Shown here: one piece after another, positions 61,567-64,000 of the stretch
Position numbering within the stretch: the first letter of the stretch is position 1
Layout of the letters: the number at the start of each line of letters is the position of its first letter
Source of the DNA: Straminergon stramineum
Taxonomy: Eukaryota > Streptophyta > Bryopsida > Hypnales > Calliergonaceae
Direction: 5' to 3'
DNA: 64,000 bases
Assembly: GCA_963920665.1 (NCBI GenBank)
Contig: OY987271.1
Coordinates: 14,263,350-14,327,349, forward strand
The notes under the pieces: model-generated
Told to the model about the DNA's origin: nothing
The model's input: only the letters and a program-made list of their open reading frames with translations
Databases searched by the model: none
Translations under genes and position numbers: made by a program

Positions 61567-63864
61567 ATGGATACACCACCAAGAAGGACCAAGGAGGAAC
61601 GAGACAAGACCCGACTGCGAGCAGGAACCAAACATCGTAAGCGACTGCATGTTCTACGTAACCCTGCCAAGCTTGCATTCAAGGGGTGGGAGGATGTGCC
61701 TGATCCATGGACTTATGATGACTGCACCAATTACATCGAGTGGTGCCACATTGACAAGGTCTTCCCGGAAGAGCGACATAACTTTCATAGACGCTTCCAC
61801 AAGGCAAATTTGAAACATTGCCTTGACAATGAGTTCACGAACCGATGCATTGAGGTGTTCCAGGTGTTGTATGATGTCCCGAACGTCACACGCAATGAAC
61901 TGCATCTTTTCATTGCACGAGGGGTCCATGCGGAGGTGAAGTTGAACAAGAGAGTGGATTGGTCAACTTTGAAGACAATGGGGGAAAATGTCAAAATTCC
62001 TCCCCCAGAGAATGGATTCATTCCAAGGGGGGTAAAAAGATACTCGGAAGGTGGTCTATCGAAAAAAACTACACAGGTTCGCGCACCACGAAACTATGAC
62101 ACTTCGGACTCATCTACGGACAGCGACTCTGATGGATCTCATGTACCAATTGTAGTCAACCCTAGAACACAACAACAACATGCTAAAAAGAGGAGGGCTG
62201 TGCGTGCAACTAATGAGGTTTTACTAGAAAATGTTGTGGAGGAATAGGTGCCACCTACTGACGAACCAACAATAGGAATTGTTGATGTTACAGCTGCTGC
62301 AAACCGAATTCAGAGTTTGTTGACCGAAGTGAATGACAAGAATGCGGAATTGCATTCTTTATATGATGATGTCAACAAATTGAGGGAAGAAATCAAAGAG
62401 AAGGACAACATCATCAATCAACAACAACTTGAGATGGAGGTACTTCGACACGCTCTTGAGGCAGCAACATTAACCAATGCTGGTCAGGATCCACGAGGGG
62501 AAGCGCAAGGGCCTTCAAATAATTCTCAAATTCCATTGGAACATACAGAAGTTGGTGCAACAATGGGTACTCAAGAAGATTCATTGTCCTTCGAAGAATT
62601 ACCCACGAATGTAGTTGCAGCAATACCAGTTGACCGAAGCACCCAACTGACAGACGCGCTTGCAAACAATTTGAGATTGAAAAATCAATTGCATGCGTTG
62701 ATGGAGCAATATTACCAATGGAAGATGGCATGCATCTTTAGTGTTGACAGAACTAGGCAAATGGTGGAAGAATTCAAAAAAATAGACAACAATTACGGCG
62801 CGAACAATCAAGAGAGGGTTTTTGGTTTGACATCGTGGGCCCTAGTGGATGATCTTTTCAATATGGATGAAATGACAACCATCAACATTGGTGGTGGACT
62901 AACATCCATCGATTGGTCCAAACATGCTTGGGATTTCAAGAATGCAGTTGGCTCTGCCGTCGACCATCAAGGCAATCCATTACTACTATGGCCAAATCCT
63001 TCAACCTTCGTGCATGATGGAACTACATGTCCCATTTGTCTTAATCCATTTGGCCCAGAAGGTGGAATGCACCTAGGCACGTGTGAACATTTGTACCACC
63101 CATTCTACCTAATTAGCTTGATGATTATTCGCCGACGCTGTTCATTGTGCAAGGCTCCTTTCCATGAGCGCATGTATGAGTTGTTTGGATTAGTTCCCTA
63201 CATGCCACCGCATTGGGAATTCAATGCTGAAAATGCCCCTGATCATTCTCAAAAGTGGGGAACAGACTTGGTGTGGAGCTGGAAATTGAACATCCATTCG
63301 TTGGACAAACAAAACCTTTGTACCGAATGGGGTTGGGAAAGAGATCCGGCTCAAATTGTGGAGGTGTGCCACTACTTGGTTCCACTAAAGGACAACTTCA
63401 GCGAAGGAAGACGGAATTTCTTCTTCCAATGCTTCAATGGGCATTGGAACGAAGTTGAACAACACTTCCAATTTGGACCTCATCCTCGTGGATGGTTATG
63501 GGGCGTTGATGGAGTTCGCATTACTGACGGCAATGGGGTGCGGATGGGGGAAGACATTGGCATGCTAGACCCTGCTGAACTTGCACAACTATCAGAGTCA
63601 GAGTGGCGAGAAACCTTTCGAAATGAAGGGATGGACTATTTGTTAGAACAACATAGCCTGGGAACTCTCCAATGTCTTCAGAGCCTCAAACAATCACAAA
63701 TATTGAGGGCTATATTAGAGGAAGACGGACCAGCAAGGAGAACTCGATCTGCAGTTCGTAGACTTCATTTGGGCTCAGATGAAGACCTTCCAGTCCACGT
63801 CGGGACACATGACAATGAGGCTGGACCAAGTGGTAGTGCAAGTAGTCCAATGAACATTGACTAA
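61567..63864 (+). pseudogene. RING-finger/coiled-coil protein gene with one in-frame stop
   Basis: A single frame of 766 codons runs from ATG 61567 to TAA 63862-63864, broken only by TAG at 62245-62247 (codon 227). Codons 1-226 encode a basic N-terminus (PPRRTKEERDKTRLR, KHRKR) and a conserved-looking globular part with a Ser/Asp tract near the end. After the stop come a Ser/Thr-poor linker and a coiled coil (IQSLLTEVNDKNAELHSL onward, through the LREEIKEKDNIINQQQ heptads), a middle region, then a RING-H2-like zinc finger at 63028-63150: CPIC, CEH, YH and CSLC. The residue expected to be Cys after HPF is Tyr (codon 63106-63108). A long Trp-rich C-terminal region follows. RING proteins usually act as E3 ubiquitin ligases, so that role is inferred for an intact relative. 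It is divergent from the kinase-like gene. The region after TAG could only start at a non-ATG codon or a later internal ATG, so the locus as it stands is probably a pseudogene. An intron spanning the TAG is the alternative. Confidence 0.75.
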
Positions 63865-64000
63865 GTATAGTTTAGAGTGTTCTAGCTAATGAGCTTAGGT
63901 TTTCTTAGAAGACTTACTTTCCTAGCATTATATAGGCTTATATACTTTCCTACTTTATATTACACTATGCATATGAAATATATATGATTTTGTTTTGAAT
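63865..64000. other. 3' flank of the RING gene
   Basis: The sequence is AT-rich and has no repeat matching the GC-rich block at 58.8 kb, so the right border of the unit, if any, lies outside the window. Confidence 0.5.

Noticed and set aside
1..64000. CRISPR array, prokaryotic operon, or organelle DNA insertion
   Set aside because: No regular short repeats with unique spacers, no operon structure, and no stretch that I recognise as plastid or mitochondrial; the spliced genes show that this is nuclear plant DNA.

Overview
The window looks like nuclear DNA of a land plant. The evidence is three spliced or plant-type nuclear genes (a mitochondrial pyruvate dehydrogenase kinase, a chloroplast Iojap/DG238-type ribosome-silencing factor and a CHZ-type histone chaperone-like protein), a U2 spliceosomal RNA gene with a plant-style upstream element, GT-AG introns of 0.2-1.4 kb, and long AT-rich gene-poor DNA full of short non-autonomous repeats. 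I cannot name the species. The divergent RING/kinase pair at the right end resembles families I associate loosely with non-flowering plants, but that is only an impression.

Layout. 1-18 kb is AT-rich, has no recognisable gene, and holds several families of small dispersed elements. 18.2-24.5 kb holds a U2 snRNA gene and, upstream on the same (-) strand, a complete six-exon pyruvate dehydrogenase kinase gene whose 5' region carries degenerate tandem repeats. 24.5-31 kb is AT-rich and repeat-bearing. 31.1-33.7 kb is a complete five-exon gene for the chloroplast RsfS/Iojap protein (- strand). 34-50.7 kb is gene-free and made of nested repeats: an intact TIR element with TTAA at both ends, a 50-bp-TIR MITE, a ~100-bp tandem array, and large dispersed repeats in both orientations. 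52.6-53.2 kb is a single-exon acidic nuclear protein gene (- strand) with a 230-bp tandem repeat upstream. 55-58.8 kb is AT-rich. From 58.8 kb to the right edge lies a compositionally different unit: two divergently arranged genes, a kinase-like one (-) and a RING-finger/coiled-coil one (+), share a short GC-rich promoter with mirror-image TATA boxes around a 21-bp tandem repeat. Both reading frames are long, collinear and otherwise well preserved, but they carry three in-frame stop codons in total and the RING has lost a zinc ligand. This is best read as a recently decayed member of a two-gene family, possibly mobile.

The three housekeeping genes act in different compartments (mitochondrion, plastid, nucleus) and show no functional link. 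The unusual content is the RING/kinase pair and the set of MITE families with clear terminal repeats, target duplications and nested insertions, all readable within the window.
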